The notes under the pieces: model-generated
Seen by the model: only the letters and a program-made list of their open reading frames with translations
Told to the model about the DNA's origin: nothing
Databases searched by the model: none
Shown here: piece after piece, positions 26,584-35,885 of the stretch
Layout of the letters: each line of letters starts with the position of its first letter
Position numbering within the stretch: the first letter of the stretch is position 1
Source: Cellvibrio sp. KY-YJ-3
GTDB taxonomy: Bacteria > Pseudomonadota > Gammaproteobacteria > Pseudomonadales > Cellvibrionaceae
Direction of reading: 5' to 3'
Assembly: GCF_008806955.1 (NCBI RefSeq)
Contig: NZ_CP031727.1
Span: forward strand, 806,001-870,000
Length of the DNA stretch: 64,000 nt
Program-made: the position numbers and the translations under genes

Positions 26584-27024
26584 TTAACGTCGATTAATTA
26601 ATACGATTCCTGCAATCATGGCGAGTACACCCATCGATTTTGAAAAGGTGATAGGTGTTTTGGGTAAATCAAACCAACCATAATGACTGATTAACATCGC
26701 AATCAATAATTGCCCGGTGAGTGCAAAAGACATCATCGGGCCAACACCCATGCGCGGAATCAAAAAATAAAAAGATGCGACACCAAAAGCGCTAATTGCA
26801 CCGGAAAACCATAAATAACCCGGCACAGTGTAAATGCTTGTCGCCGATGGAAATTGACGCGCAGTCATAGCAGCCACAATCAGCGCACAACCACAGGCCA
26901 CCATAAAAGTCACCGCTGCCGCAAGCAGCGGACTTTTTAATAACACCCCCAACTGCGCATTCATGCCCGCCTGAATTGCGATAGCGGCGCCCGCTAGCAA
27001 GGCAAGCAACGCAACATAATTCAC
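26584..27024 (-). CDS. YdcZ-type (DUF606) membrane transporter, DMT superfamily
   Basis: 146 residues from a GTG start at 27024, about five hydrophobic helices, with the family pattern AAIAIQAGMNAQLG at the N-terminus and GYLWFSGAISAFGV in the middle. The start overlaps the upstream nitroreductase stop (GTGA). YdcZ proteins are half-size relatives of drug/metabolite transporters; the cargo is unknown. Confidence 0.85.
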   Translation of the reverse strand: MNYVALLALLAGAAIAIQAGMNAQLGVLLKSPLLAAAVTFMVACGCALIVAAMTARQFPSATSIYTVPGYLWFSGAISAFGVASFYFLIPRMGVGPMMSFALTGQLLIAMLISHYGWFDLPKTPITFSKSMGVLAMIAGIVLINRR

Positions 27025-27647
27025 AGCCTTGTCACCATGTCGTGTAGTTCAAAACGCACTTTGCGCTCCTGTGCAGTGCGATCTTGCGGGTGGCGTTTAC
27101 CAATAGGGCAAACCGCCGTAGTGGTAAGATTTTTTTCGCGCAAACCTAATACCCAATCGTAACCTTCAGCTTCAATACCGGTCATTGGGCAAGTGTCAAT
27201 TTCCATTAGCGCGGCGCAGGTAAGCAAATTTCCCAATGCGATATAAGCTTGTTGGTGCGCCCACTCTTGTCGCTGTGCATTGTTCATTTGCGCCAACGCC
27301 GCGTTGTAGTGCTGCGCCATATTGTGCAACTGTGTGGGTGCAACCTCGCGCACAGCTGAAAATTGTTGGATGTAGCGATCAACCGTTGCATCACCCACAT
27401 TCGTATGCGCGGCAAAAATAATTAAGTGAGAACAATTGGCGACTTTGTCTTGCCCGAAAGAAAATTCAACTAATTGCTGGCGAATCCTGGGTGATTCAAT
27501 CACCAGCAAATGATAAGGCTGCAAACCGTAAGAGGACGCACTCAAGCGTGTTGCTTCCAATAATTGCTGCAATTGTTCGGGGGCGATGCTATCGCTGGAG
27601 AATTCACGCACGGCGTAGCGCCAGTGCAAAGCCTTTATCAAGTTCAT
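27021..27647 (-). CDS. Nitroreductase-family NAD(P)H-dependent flavin oxidoreductase
   Basis: 208 residues with the FMN-binding nitroreductase start ALHWRYAVREF, the ATRLSASSYGLQPYHLLVIE block and CPMTGIEAEGYDWVLGL toward the C-terminus, like the NfsB group. It would reduce nitro or quinone compounds with NAD(P)H. Start at ATG 27647; the 3' end overlaps the YdcZ gene by four bases. Confidence 0.87.
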   Translation of the reverse strand: MNLIKALHWRYAVREFSSDSIAPEQLQQLLEATRLSASSYGLQPYHLLVIESPRIRQQLVEFSFGQDKVANCSHLIIFAAHTNVGDATVDRYIQQFSAVREVAPTQLHNMAQHYNAALAQMNNAQRQEWAHQQAYIALGNLLTCAALMEIDTCPMTGIEAEGYDWVLGLREKNLTTTAVCPIGKRHPQDRTAQERKVRFELHDMVTRL

Positions 27648-27723
27648 TCGTTACTCCTGCTGTGATAGTTGTTAACCAGCATAAAGAGCGAACAAACCCA
27701 AATCATTTACATAGGTTGATAGA

Positions 27724-28314
27724 TTACAGTTTTTTGCGAATACGACTGAGTTGGGTGGGGGTAATTCCCAAATGTGAGGCGATGTGGTGTTGTGATAAGC
27801 GTTCAAGTAAAAAGGGATATTCGCGCATAAAACGCAAGTAGCGCTGGGTGGCATCTTCCTGAACGATTGCAATTTCGCGCGCATCCTTGGCGAGCAACCA
27901 ATTGCGTTCCAAATAATAGATCTGGAATAGTTTTAAATCATCGCGCTGCAATAAGAGTGCGCGATAGGCGGGAAAATCAATTTCAATAATCTGCGCAGGT
28001 TCAAGTGCAACAATGGTAAAGGCCGAGGGAGTATGGCGCAGCAAGGCTACCATTGAGCCGGGAAATGTGCCTTCGTAAAAAAAGTTTTTATTGTACTCAG
28101 CACCTTTTTCGTCGGTGATAAAAGATCTGAACAGCCCGGAATAAACAAACGAAAAAGAAGGTGGAATTTCACCCAGGGCGTACAGCACCTGATGTTTACT
28201 GAGCGTGCGAAATTTGCAAATCGTAACCAATGCCGCCCAGGTCTCCGGGCTAATGGGCGCGTAGGATTCCATGGTTTTTTTCAGTTCATTAAACGCATCA
28301 GCCGTTGCACTCAT
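27724..28314 (-). CDS. Crp/Fnr-family transcription regulator
   Basis: 196 residues from ATG 28314 (MSATADAFNELKK); an in-frame TTG lies five codons upstream. The N-terminal cyclic-nucleotide-binding-like domain includes LSKHQVLYALGEIPPSFSFV and the C-terminal helix-turn-helix is IASHLGITPTQLSRIRKKL. No Fnr-type cysteine cluster is present, so it is not an iron-sulfur oxygen sensor. It is 76 bp upstream of the nitroreductase-transporter-acetyltransferase genes and may control them. Confidence 0.85.
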   Translation of the reverse strand: MSATADAFNELKKTMESYAPISPETWAALVTICKFRTLSKHQVLYALGEIPPSFSFVYSGLFRSFITDEKGAEYNKNFFYEGTFPGSMVALLRHTPSAFTIVALEPAQIIEIDFPAYRALLLQRDDLKLFQIYYLERNWLLAKDAREIAIVQEDATQRYLRFMREYPFLLERLSQHHIASHLGITPTQLSRIRKKL

Positions 28315-28401
28315 TAACTCGTTATCCAAAAAAACCAGTAGGCGTTGATTCTAGGGAGTTTATGCAAGGTCATTCAAGGCATGAATGCCATAAAATAAAA
28401 A

Positions 28402-28423
28402 GCCCCGGTGTTTGCACCGGGGC
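28402..28423 (-). terminator. Intrinsic terminator of pectate lyase gene A
   Basis: A 9-bp GC-rich stem (GCCCCGGTG/CACCGGGGC) with a 4-nt loop is followed on the minus strand by TTTTTATTTTA, 27 bases past the stop codon at 28451. Confidence 0.92.
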
Positions 28424-28450
28424 CTGGTCGTTTAGATCGCCATCAGGTGA

Positions 28451-31027
28451 TTAGTTTTGGCAGGATACCTTACCCAAACCCAGCACATAAAAACGGTCGC
28501 CCGCCAGTGGTGAGTTGAATGGCATCTCGCCGTATTTACCCGCCGTGGCGCTCAGGTAGTCAACCAAATCCTGACCTGCAGCAAAGCGCCAGTTGTTGAG
28601 TGTGGTTTGTGAGGCAGAGGAATAATTGCTCATTAAATTCGCCACCGTACCGGAACTGATGGTAAAACCGGTTTTGGTCGATTCATCCACATTACATGCT
28701 GCATCACCAAACCAGAGGAAGTTGCGCTCACCGCGATAGTTACCGCCGGTCACATCCTTAATCAGGTTGCCTTGCAGTTCCGCAAGCGATGCGGCCAAGT
28801 CAGATTTTTCCTGATGAATGCGATTGACCACAAACATATTGTCTTCCTGCAATACACTCGCACCGACGCGAATGCTCAACAGATCCTTGCGGTAGTTGAT
28901 AAATGCATTGTTCAACATGTGCGAGCTGCCACGGCGGATCAGCGGTACGCGGCGCAGGGTATTGCCCAGCAAGTCATAACTCGCATCGCGCGTCACAAAT
29001 AAATTGTGGTGCATAGTGGTTCTGATTTGCGCATCGATGGTGTGGCTGTCGCTGGAACTGTGCAGTGTTGCGCGTTTCACATCGAGAATTTCATTGAACG
29101 ACATGGTGATGCCATAAGCACCCACTTTCACATCAAACGCCGAATCGCCGGTGGTATCGAAGGTGTTTTTGTGAATCCAGATATCGTGTGATGCACCGGT
29201 GGAGCGGATCATATCCGGGTCGCAATAATGGTCTTCGGTGTGGCCTGCGCCTTTAAAGTTAAGGTGCGTGAGGATGACACTGGTCGCGGTTTGGGTGGGC
29301 GAGCCAGTGGAGTCTTTACCAATCGCAAAACCGCTAAACAGGAAGTACGCCTCGCTGCCGCGGCCATCGATAGTTTTGTTGGAGCCTATCACCGGGTTGC
29401 GAATCGGGTTGTTGGATTTGTTCATCGCGGTGTTAAAAAATTGCGTTACACAATTTGCACTGCTCACACCATTTTTTGCGCACCATTGCGTGTAGTTCAC
29501 ACACTCGGCTTCCGTTGCGCCGAGCAGCGATTGCACTGTCGGGTTGCTGCAACCCAAACGGTACATGCCAATTTCGTGAGGCTGCGCAAATTGGATTTTG
29601 TCGAATACGATCCAGTTATGCTCTTCGCCAGTAATCGCATTCAGGATTTGCTGCTCAACCGAGGTGCTGGAATTTTTGGTGATGATGGTGAGTTTGCTAT
29701 TGCCGTTAGGGTCGTATCCACCCTTGGCGTTTTCACCGTAACCCACCGGTTTGCCCAGGGTTTTGGAGAGACACTCCACAATCGCCTGATCCGATTGCAG
29801 CGAAGTGTCGCGCCAGTTCACCGAGGGGTTAGTCGCCAACTGGATACACTCGGCGCTGATGGCACCGCTGGAGGAATTCACCGAGGATGCGCTGCTGTTG
29901 ACCTGGCTGGAAGCCACACTGGAACTGCTCTGAGCGGTTGATGAAGGTGCAACTGATGAAGGCGTTGATGAGGCCACCGATGATGAGGCCGGTGTGCTGC
30001 TCGGCGCTACTGATGAAGCTACCGATGACTGGCTGCTGGAGGAGTTGCCCACCACCGTTCCACCGGTCACTGATAACTGATCCAGATTCGGGCCGCCATC
30101 GCTGGTGGTGGATACCGCGCGAATCACATTGCTACCGGCATTCAAATTAGCCGTGAGCGATTGTGTCGCCCAGGTCGCCCAGGCGCCGGTGCCGTTAAAC
30201 GCCAGCGCGGAATTGATCACCGTGCCATTGACACTGATCGCCATGGCGCGATTGCTGGTGGTGCCATTGGCATAGCGGAAGGTGATAGTCGCGGTGCCGG
30301 CACTGGCTTGATTGACGGTCCACTGGGCGGAACTGCCGACCAGATTGTCGAAGTTCACAAACCCGCTGCCGTTGTAGCCTGTGTGATTGGATTCCACTGC
30401 CGCTTGCGACAAGCTGCCACTCTCGGCTTCGTAGCTCACTGTCTGGCTCGCGGGTGCGCTGCTGGAAGCCGGGGTACTGGATGCGGCAATACTGGACGGC
30501 GCTGAACTTGAGGCGACGGCACTGGAAACAACTGAGCTGGAGCTGGCAGTACCACTGGCGTTGTACACCTCAATCTCCGCCATGCGCAGGGGTGAGCTGC
30601 CGCTGACAATCAGGTTCAGTTTTTTCATCGACACCGAACCCAGATTCACAGTGCGCGCGGCGCCTATGCCAGAACCTGTCGCCAATACCGCGCCGGTATC
30701 GTTGTTCACCAGCTCCCAGGTGCCCACGGTGCTGCCTGACTCGCGCAGGATCACCGTATTAAAGTTCACTGCACTGCCCCACTTAACCGAAACGCGTTGG
30801 TTGGAGGTGCCGCTGGCTTGGGTATAGGTGCCGGTGTCGCCATCGCGTACCAGCTTGGTGTCGTTAAAACCCGAGCCATCGGCGCCCGCGCTGGGGCCGG
30901 TAATGGCAAGGTTGGTGCCCAGGGTTTGTGCGTGTACTGCAGTGGCAAGCAAGCTGGCGGCACTGAGCACCAATCCCAGGCTTAGCCAATGCATGCAGTG
31001 CTTGGACGTGTGTTTGAAAATAGTCAT
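28451..31027 (-). CDS. Secreted multi-modular pectate lyase A (PL1-like)
   Basis: 858 residues: signal peptide 1-34; a galactose-binding-like beta-sandwich module 35-157 (NLAITGPSAGADGSGFND); serine linker; a CBM35/CBM6-like module ~198-327 (YEAESGSLSQAAVESN, GPNLDQLSV); serine linker; right-handed beta-helix lyase ~390-858. The catalytic part has IWIHKNTFDTTGDSAFDVKV (calcium-site Asp residues) and RRVPLIRRGSSHMLNN, the R-x-P-x-x-R motif of PL1. It would cleave de-esterified homogalacturonan by beta-elimination outside the cell. The gene lies 100 bp after pectate lyase B on the same strand; the two N-terminal modules are nearly the same in both. Confidence 0.9.
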   Translation of the reverse strand: MTIFKHTSKHCMHWLSLGLVLSAASLLATAVHAQTLGTNLAITGPSAGADGSGFNDTKLVRDGDTGTYTQASGTSNQRVSVKWGSAVNFNTVILRESGSTVGTWELVNNDTGAVLATGSGIGAARTVNLGSVSMKKLNLIVSGSSPLRMAEIEVYNASGTASSSSVVSSAVASSSAPSSIAASSTPASSSAPASQTVSYEAESGSLSQAAVESNHTGYNGSGFVNFDNLVGSSAQWTVNQASAGTATITFRYANGTTSNRAMAISVNGTVINSALAFNGTGAWATWATQSLTANLNAGSNVIRAVSTTSDGGPNLDQLSVTGGTVVGNSSSSQSSVASSVAPSSTPASSSVASSTPSSVAPSSTAQSSSSVASSQVNSSASSVNSSSGAISAECIQLATNPSVNWRDTSLQSDQAIVECLSKTLGKPVGYGENAKGGYDPNGNSKLTIITKNSSTSVEQQILNAITGEEHNWIVFDKIQFAQPHEIGMYRLGCSNPTVQSLLGATEAECVNYTQWCAKNGVSSANCVTQFFNTAMNKSNNPIRNPVIGSNKTIDGRGSEAYFLFSGFAIGKDSTGSPTQTATSVILTHLNFKGAGHTEDHYCDPDMIRSTGASHDIWIHKNTFDTTGDSAFDVKVGAYGITMSFNEILDVKRATLHSSSDSHTIDAQIRTTMHHNLFVTRDASYDLLGNTLRRVPLIRRGSSHMLNNAFINYRKDLLSIRVGASVLQEDNMFVVNRIHQEKSDLAASLAELQGNLIKDVTGGNYRGERNFLWFGDAACNVDESTKTGFTISSGTVANLMSNYSSASQTTLNNWRFAAGQDLVDYLSATAGKYGEMPFNSPLAGDRFYVLGLGKVSCQN

Positions 31028-31127
31028 CTCGATTACCTTTGAATTTATTGTTTATCGAAAACGATTGGCGTCACTGCGAGGGGCAGCGCCGAAGCGGATG
31101 CCCCTGAAGACGGATTGGTAAAATCAA

Positions 31128-33236
31128 TTACGGCGAGATTTTTCCTACCCCGGCATTGGCCATAACGATGGCCGGTACATTGGCAGCGGCATCCATTTGT
31201 ACCGCGTAGGGCACCGACACCGAGCAAGTGGATTGCAATTGGCCACTCACCACTTCCGGAATAACCAAAGCGCCATTACCCACCGTGCGGCTGTAGTAGA
31301 TGTAGGGCAATACCGTATTGTCGTTATTGGTTTGCCAGCAGCCGGCAACATCGGAATCGTCGGAGGCCAGCAGCGGGTTGTTGACGTTGTAGAAGTAGTT
31401 GCTCTCCACCAGCGCCTTGGCGTTCATACGCGAGTTAATGGCATGGAACATGTGGTCGATACTGTCGTTAGACCAGTAGTTGTTGTACATGTGCACTAAC
31501 GCGTGGCGGATCAGCGGGGTGCGCTGTTCGATGTTTTTGTACCAGTTGTGATGGAAGGTGATGTTGGTATTTTTGTTGTCGCTATCGCTCGAGCCAATTA
31601 ATCCCGCACGGCTGGAATCGTTGTAGAGGTTGTAGGAAACCGTCACGTTGGTCACCCCGGCTTTCATATCCAACAGCGAATCGTAACCGTCTTTTTCGCC
31701 ACCCGACGCTTCCAGCCAGTTGTGGTCGATCCACACGCGATCCACATTGGTTTCCAGGCCGATAGCATCACCGCCGTTGGAGGTGGGTGAACCGCTCTTC
31801 TTCACATTACGGATATGCACGTTTTGGATGATGATGTTGGAAGCATCGCGCACATGGATGCCCATTTCATCAAACAGCGCATTGGTGCCCACCCCTAGAA
31901 TCGAGATGTTGCTCATCGCCTTGATTTCAATCACATCCGCCTGGGTATTACAGCCCTGGGCAGTGGTATTGCCGTGATTGATAGTGCCATTGACCCGGAT
32001 CACTATAGGTTCACTCATGGTGCTGCGACCGCAGAGCGCCGCATTCAATTCCGTACCCGTCGACACGGTAACGACGCTACCTCCGGCACCGCCAGTTACA
32101 CCGGCATGGGCAGCAAAACCTTCCATTTTCGCCGGGCGAATCGCCCCATTGTTAGAGGATGCACTGCTGGAGGTGTTAGCCACCGAGCTGCTGCTTGGCG
32201 CAACCGATGAAGCGGGCACACTGCTCGGTGCAACGGACGACGCCGGTACACTGCTAGGTGCAACCGATGACTGGCTGCTGGAAGAGTTAACCACCACTGT
32301 TCCACCAGTCACTGACAGCTGATCCAGATTCGGGCCGCCATCGCTGGTGGTAGATACCGCGCGAATCACATTGCTGCCGGCATTCAACTGGGTTGTCATG
32401 CTTTGCTCAGCCCAAGTTGCCCAGGCGCCGGTGCCATTAAACGCCAGCGATGAATTGATCACCGTGCCGTTGACACTGATCGACATAGCGCGATTGCTGG
32501 TAGTGCCATTGGCATAGCGGAAGGTGATAGTCGCAGTGCCCGCACTGGCTTGATTGACGGTCCACTGGGCGGAACTACCCACCAGATTATCGAAGTTCAC
32601 AAAACCGCTGCCGGTAAAACCGCTGTGGTTGGACTCCACTGCCGCTTGCGACAAACTGCCGCTTTCAGCTTGGTACACAATCGTTTGGCTGGAAGGTGCG
32701 CTTGAAGCGGGGGTACTGGACGCGGCAACACTGGATGGGGCGGCGCTGGAAGCTGGCGCCGACGAAGCCGTGCCGCTGGCGTTATAAACTTCAAATTCGG
32801 CCATCGCCGGGGCGCTGGTCGCATTCACAATCAAATTGATTTTTTTGGTGCTGCGTGTGCCTAAATTTACCACCCGCTCGGCGCCGATACCGGTGCCCGT
32901 CGCCCACACAGTGCCGGTGTCGTTATCGACCAAACTCCAGCTGGTCACTTTGCTGCCCGCTTCACGCAGGATCACCGTATTAAACGTCACCGCACTGCCC
33001 CACTTGACCGACACGCGCTGGTTGCTGGTACCTGAAGCTTGGGTGGCGGTGCCGACATTGCCGTCGCGCACCAGTTTGGTGTCGTTAAAGCCGGAGCCAT
33101 CGGCGCCAGCGCTGGGGCCAGTAATGGCAAGGTTGTCACCGAGTGTTTGTGCTTGAACGGCACTGGCCAGAAAACTGGTTGCCGCCGCGAACAGGGCGTA
33201 ACGGCCCAGTGAGCGCACAGGGATATTGTTTTTCAT
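31128..33236 (-). CDS. Secreted multi-modular pectate lyase B (PL1-like)
   Basis: 702 residues: signal peptide 1-29; the same galactose-binding-like module as lyase A at 30-157; serine linker; CBM35/CBM6-like module ~185-312; serine linker; PL1 catalytic domain ~363-702. Catalytic features are RVWIDHNWLEASGGEKDGYD, SLLDMKAGVTNVTVSYN and EQRTPLIRHALVHMYNNYW (R-x-P-x-x-R). Its catalytic domain differs from that of lyase A but closely matches the first catalytic domain of the bimodular enzyme at 46-50 kb. Probably secreted and acting on pectate. Confidence 0.92.
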   Translation of the reverse strand: MKNNIPVRSLGRYALFAAATSFLASAVQAQTLGDNLAITGPSAGADGSGFNDTKLVRDGNVGTATQASGTSNQRVSVKWGSAVTFNTVILREAGSKVTSWSLVDNDTGTVWATGTGIGAERVVNLGTRSTKKINLIVNATSAPAMAEFEVYNASGTASSAPASSAAPSSVAASSTPASSAPSSQTIVYQAESGSLSQAAVESNHSGFTGSGFVNFDNLVGSSAQWTVNQASAGTATITFRYANGTTSNRAMSISVNGTVINSSLAFNGTGAWATWAEQSMTTQLNAGSNVIRAVSTTSDGGPNLDQLSVTGGTVVVNSSSSQSSVAPSSVPASSVAPSSVPASSVAPSSSSVANTSSSASSNNGAIRPAKMEGFAAHAGVTGGAGGSVVTVSTGTELNAALCGRSTMSEPIVIRVNGTINHGNTTAQGCNTQADVIEIKAMSNISILGVGTNALFDEMGIHVRDASNIIIQNVHIRNVKKSGSPTSNGGDAIGLETNVDRVWIDHNWLEASGGEKDGYDSLLDMKAGVTNVTVSYNLYNDSSRAGLIGSSDSDNKNTNITFHHNWYKNIEQRTPLIRHALVHMYNNYWSNDSIDHMFHAINSRMNAKALVESNYFYNVNNPLLASDDSDVAGCWQTNNDNTVLPYIYYSRTVGNGALVIPEVVSGQLQSTCSVSVPYAVQMDAAANVPAIVMANAGVGKISP

Positions 33237-33828
33237 TGTTGATACCTATTCCACTTTTAGTTATTGGTTTCTGCGGCGTCTCGCCCTGCACAGGTCAGGA
33301 CTTGCAGCCGATGTCGTTAGGACATAGCGATAACACGGCCAATAAAGACCGGACGAGGTAGTGACCGAGGAGCCGATAGGTGCATACCAAAGGTCGCACC
33401 GGGCTTGAGGCTGCTGGGTTACAGCGCAGCACTTGTGGGGTATTGGTGTTCGTCTGTGAACGGGACCCGGGAATCAACCCACGGGGCTTTTTGAGCGACA
33501 GGGTTAAACCCGTCGTTCTGCCAAAGCTGTGGATTTGGGGTTTGCCGGTGCAGTGGGATTATTATGTTTTTACCCATCACACCCAGCGGGTGGAACTGAA
33601 CGAAATGGTGCGCCTGACCGCTCATAGCGTCAAGAGGGAAATTGCCGTTTTCAGCCATACTTTGTGATGAAAACAACATTAACCGCCACAAAAACGATTA
33701 CATATTTTAATAATAATTAATGTAATCGTTTACTTGTTTTTTGAAGAGCCGCTGGTGAAGGCACCAAAGCGTCACATCAGCGGGCAATCGCCGCTACACT
33801 GCCAGGCAGAGAATTGAAGGAGTAAGCC
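33237..33828. other. 592-bp intergenic region between pectate lyase B and the DUF3592 gene
   Basis: Bases 33237-33690 have open frames of 90-95 codons on both strands (33419-33691 minus, 33380-33667 plus), but neither resembles a known protein and the plus frame is an antisense overlap. I do not call a gene. Several GC-rich complementary stretches suggest a long structured 5' leader for lyase B, without a riboswitch class I can name. Bases 33664-33735 are AT-rich and hold an inverted repeat listed separately. A GGAG ribosome-binding site precedes the DUF3592 start. Confidence 0.5.
33693..33730. promoter_or_regulatory. Inverted repeat, candidate operator
   Basis: AACGATTACAT (33693-33703) and its perfect complement ATGTAATCGTT (33720-33730) flank 16 AT-only bases. 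Each arm contains a LacI-family-like half site (GTAATCGTTTAC is a near palindrome around CG at 33722-33733). It could regulate the pectate lyase genes (minus) or the DUF3592 gene (plus). Confidence 0.55.
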
Positions 33829-35550
33829 ATGCTAAAAACACTCAAACACAACTGGTTTATGTTGCTCTTTGCCCTGCCCTTTGCCGGGGTGGGCATCGGT
33901 TTACTCCTGTTCAGTATTATTCCCAACCTCTATACATGGCAGCAGATGAAATCCTGGCCGCAAGTGCAGGCGCAACTGCTGGAGGCCAATTTATCGGTCA
34001 ATCGCGGCGACGATAGCAATACCTACCAGGCCACTGCGCGTTACACCTATCGCTACCAGATGCTGGACTATACCGGCGAGCGGGTAGCCATTATGGGCGG
34101 CAGCGACAACATTGGTGACTTCCAGCAACAGCTGGCCGCCCAGCTATCCTCTGCACTGCAAAACCAACAGTCCGTTCCCGCCTGGGTCAACCCCACAGAC
34201 CCCACCGACGCCGTGCTCAACCGCGACCTGCGCTGGAGCATGCTCGGCTTCAAACTGATTTTTGTGCTGGTGTTTGGCGGCGTAGGTATCGGCCTGATGC
34301 TGTGGACGCTGCTCGCCAAAACCGGCGCTACCAACCACCCCGAGAGCACCAGCAAACCCTGGCTCGGGCAGCAGCAATGGGCAAACCGCGAAGTGACCTG
34401 CAATGGCAAAAGCGGCCTTTGGTTTCTCTGGGGCTTCACTCTTATTTGGAACCTCATCTCGCTACCCGCCGTGATTGCGATTCCCGGCGAACTGGATAAA
34501 GGTAACCAGCTCATCCTGATGGTTTTATTATTTCCCCTCTTCGGGGTGATTATGCTGGCGTGGGCCATCAATAACACCCGCAGCTGGCGCCGTTTTGGCC
34601 AGTTGCGTCTGATGCTCGACCCCTACCCCGGTCGTTTGGGTGGACAAGTGGGTGGTACCCTCACCCTGCCTCTGGCCTACAACAGCCAACAGCGTTTTCC
34701 CGTCAGCTTGCAATGCCTGCGCAGCTACGAAATCGGCAGCGGCAAAAACCGCAGTCGCCGTGAAACGGTGATCTGGCAAACCACCGGCTTGGCGCACACA
34801 AAACCTGCACCCGCCGGTGGGACCTTATTAGCGGTGTGTTTTGACGTGCCCGCCGACCTGCCCGCCTCGGAAACCTACAGCAGCGACTATCGTTTCTGGC
34901 GCCTGGACTTACATGCCGATTTACCCGGCGTGGATTTGCAGCGCCAGTTTGAAATCCCCGTATTCGCCACCGCCGAACCAGCGCACACGGCACTACCGAT
35001 GAGCAGCCAACACCCGCAACTCATGGATGAGCGCGAAGCGCAAATTGAAGCCATCGCCAATATCGAACAAATCCCCGGCGGCGTGCGCATGCATTTCCCG
35101 ATGCTACAAAACGCGGGCACTAACCTGATTGGGTTAATCGTGGGCGTATTTTTTGCGGGCGCCGGTATTCTCATGGGCCTTAAATCCGATGCCCCGGCAA
35201 TCATGGTGTGGGTATTCACCCTGCTCGGCAGCCTGGTCACACTTATCTGCCTCAAACTGCTCTTCACCAGTTTGCGCGTCCAGCTGGATCACAATGGCCT
35301 GATCAGCGAACGCTACTGGCTGGGAATTCCCATTGGACGCAATCAAATTCCGCGCGCAGAAATTAGCAACTTACAAATCGCCACCAGCTACAGCACACAG
35401 AGCAGTAAAGGTCATCAAGAAATCTGCAAAATCATTGCCCTCACCCACAGCGGCAAAAAAATTCCCGTCGCGATCAATTTACAAGGTCGCGAAACAGCGC
35501 AGCTGGCGTTGGAGGCGGTTGGAAGTTTGAGTGGGTATGCGATTGGTTAG
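33829..35550 (+). CDS. DUF3592-domain membrane protein
   Basis: 573 residues. An N-terminal membrane helix (WFMLLFALPFAGVGIGLLLF) is followed by a DUF3592-like extracytoplasmic stretch (KSWPQVQAQLLEANLSVNRG, TARYTYRYQMLDYTGERVA, VPAWVNPTDPTDAVLNRDL). Three to five more helices follow at about 143-163, 200-245 and 435-480, and the protein ends in a soluble domain. No catalytic motif is seen. The function of the family is unknown, and nothing in the neighbourhood suggests one. Confidence 0.75.
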   Translation: MLKTLKHNWFMLLFALPFAGVGIGLLLFSIIPNLYTWQQMKSWPQVQAQLLEANLSVNRGDDSNTYQATARYTYRYQMLDYTGERVAIMGGSDNIGDFQQQLAAQLSSALQNQQSVPAWVNPTDPTDAVLNRDLRWSMLGFKLIFVLVFGGVGIGLMLWTLLAKTGATNHPESTSKPWLGQQQWANREVTCNGKSGLWFLWGFTLIWNLISLPAVIAIPGELDKGNQLILMVLLFPLFGVIMLAWAINNTRSWRRFGQLRLMLDPYPGRLGGQVGGTLTLPLAYNSQQRFPVSLQCLRSYEIGSGKNRSRRETVIWQTTGLAHTKPAPAGGTLLAVCFDVPADLPASETYSSDYRFWRLDLHADLPGVDLQRQFEIPVFATAEPAHTALPMSSQHPQLMDEREAQIEAIANIEQIPGGVRMHFPMLQNAGTNLIGLIVGVFFAGAGILMGLKSDAPAIMVWVFTLLGSLVTLICLKLLFTSLRVQLDHNGLISERYWLGIPIGRNQIPRAEISNLQIATSYSTQSSKGHQEICKIIALTHSGKKIPVAINLQGRETAQLALEAVGSLSGYAIG

Positions 35551-35648
35551 ATCGATATGAATCCGCAATAAATTTAAATAGTAATTGCAACAGTGCGACG
35601 GATATTTTTGAAAAGCACCGGGTAAAAAAACCATCCCGTGAAATAAAA

Positions 35649-35676
35649 TTGACAGCTCAAAAAAACGGCGTATTAT
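35649..35676 (+). promoter_or_regulatory. Strong sigma-70 promoter ahead of the rtcB leader
   Basis: TTGACA (35649-35654), a 16-bp spacer and TATTAT (35671-35676): a perfect -35 and a near-consensus -10. Transcription would start near 35683 and run into the structured leader. Confidence 0.85.
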
Positions 35677-35682
35677 CGCGCC

Positions 35683-35885
35683 CAATTTCCAAGGTGCTAA
35701 AAACACTTTGCTTTTCAACCCGACAACTTGTTTGTCACAACTTATGGAGTACTCAATGATGACCTACGCGAACTATACCAACCGCTAACAACCTTTTGAG
35801 TATTCAGACTTGGAAGGTGATAACAAAACCTTCCAGTCAGGCGCAACATGAAAGCCCTGATTAGGAAACTAATCGGGGCTTTTTC
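35683..35885 (+). ncRNA. Structured ~200-nt leader or small RNA upstream of rtcB
   Basis: Between the promoter and an intrinsic terminator lie successive hairpins. One pairs GAGTACTCAA (35747-35756) with TTGAGTATTC (35796-35805; one G-U), enclosing a mini-ORF and masking its ribosome-binding site. A second is the 8-bp perfect stem TGGAAGGT (35811-35818)/ACCTTCCA (35828-35835), extended by GAC/GTC. The third is the terminator. It can be read as an attenuated 5' leader of rtcB or as a free-standing small RNA. I could not find a convincing antiterminator pairing. Confidence 0.65.
35756..35788 (+). CDS. Ten-codon leader peptide MMTYANYTNR
   Basis: ATG at 35756 lies six bases after a GGAG ribosome-binding site (35746-35749) and ends at TAA 35786-35788. 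Codons are ATG ATG ACC TAC GCG AAC, then TAT ACC AAC CGC: two Tyr, two Asn and two Thr in ten. An in-frame ATG at 35744 would add four residues but lacks a ribosome-binding site. The ribosome-binding site is inside the first hairpin and the stop codon lies in its loop, as expected for a regulatory leader ORF. Translation is inferred, not shown. Confidence 0.55.
   Translation: MMTYANYTNR

Noticed and set aside
30161-30505. Open frames antisense to pectate lyase A modules
   Set aside because: Low-complexity, mirror the binding-module coding sequence, no ribosome-binding site.
33419-33691. 90-codon minus-strand frame upstream of lyase B
   Set aside because: No similarity I recognise and it overlaps an equally long plus-strand frame; kept only as part of the unexplained intergenic region.
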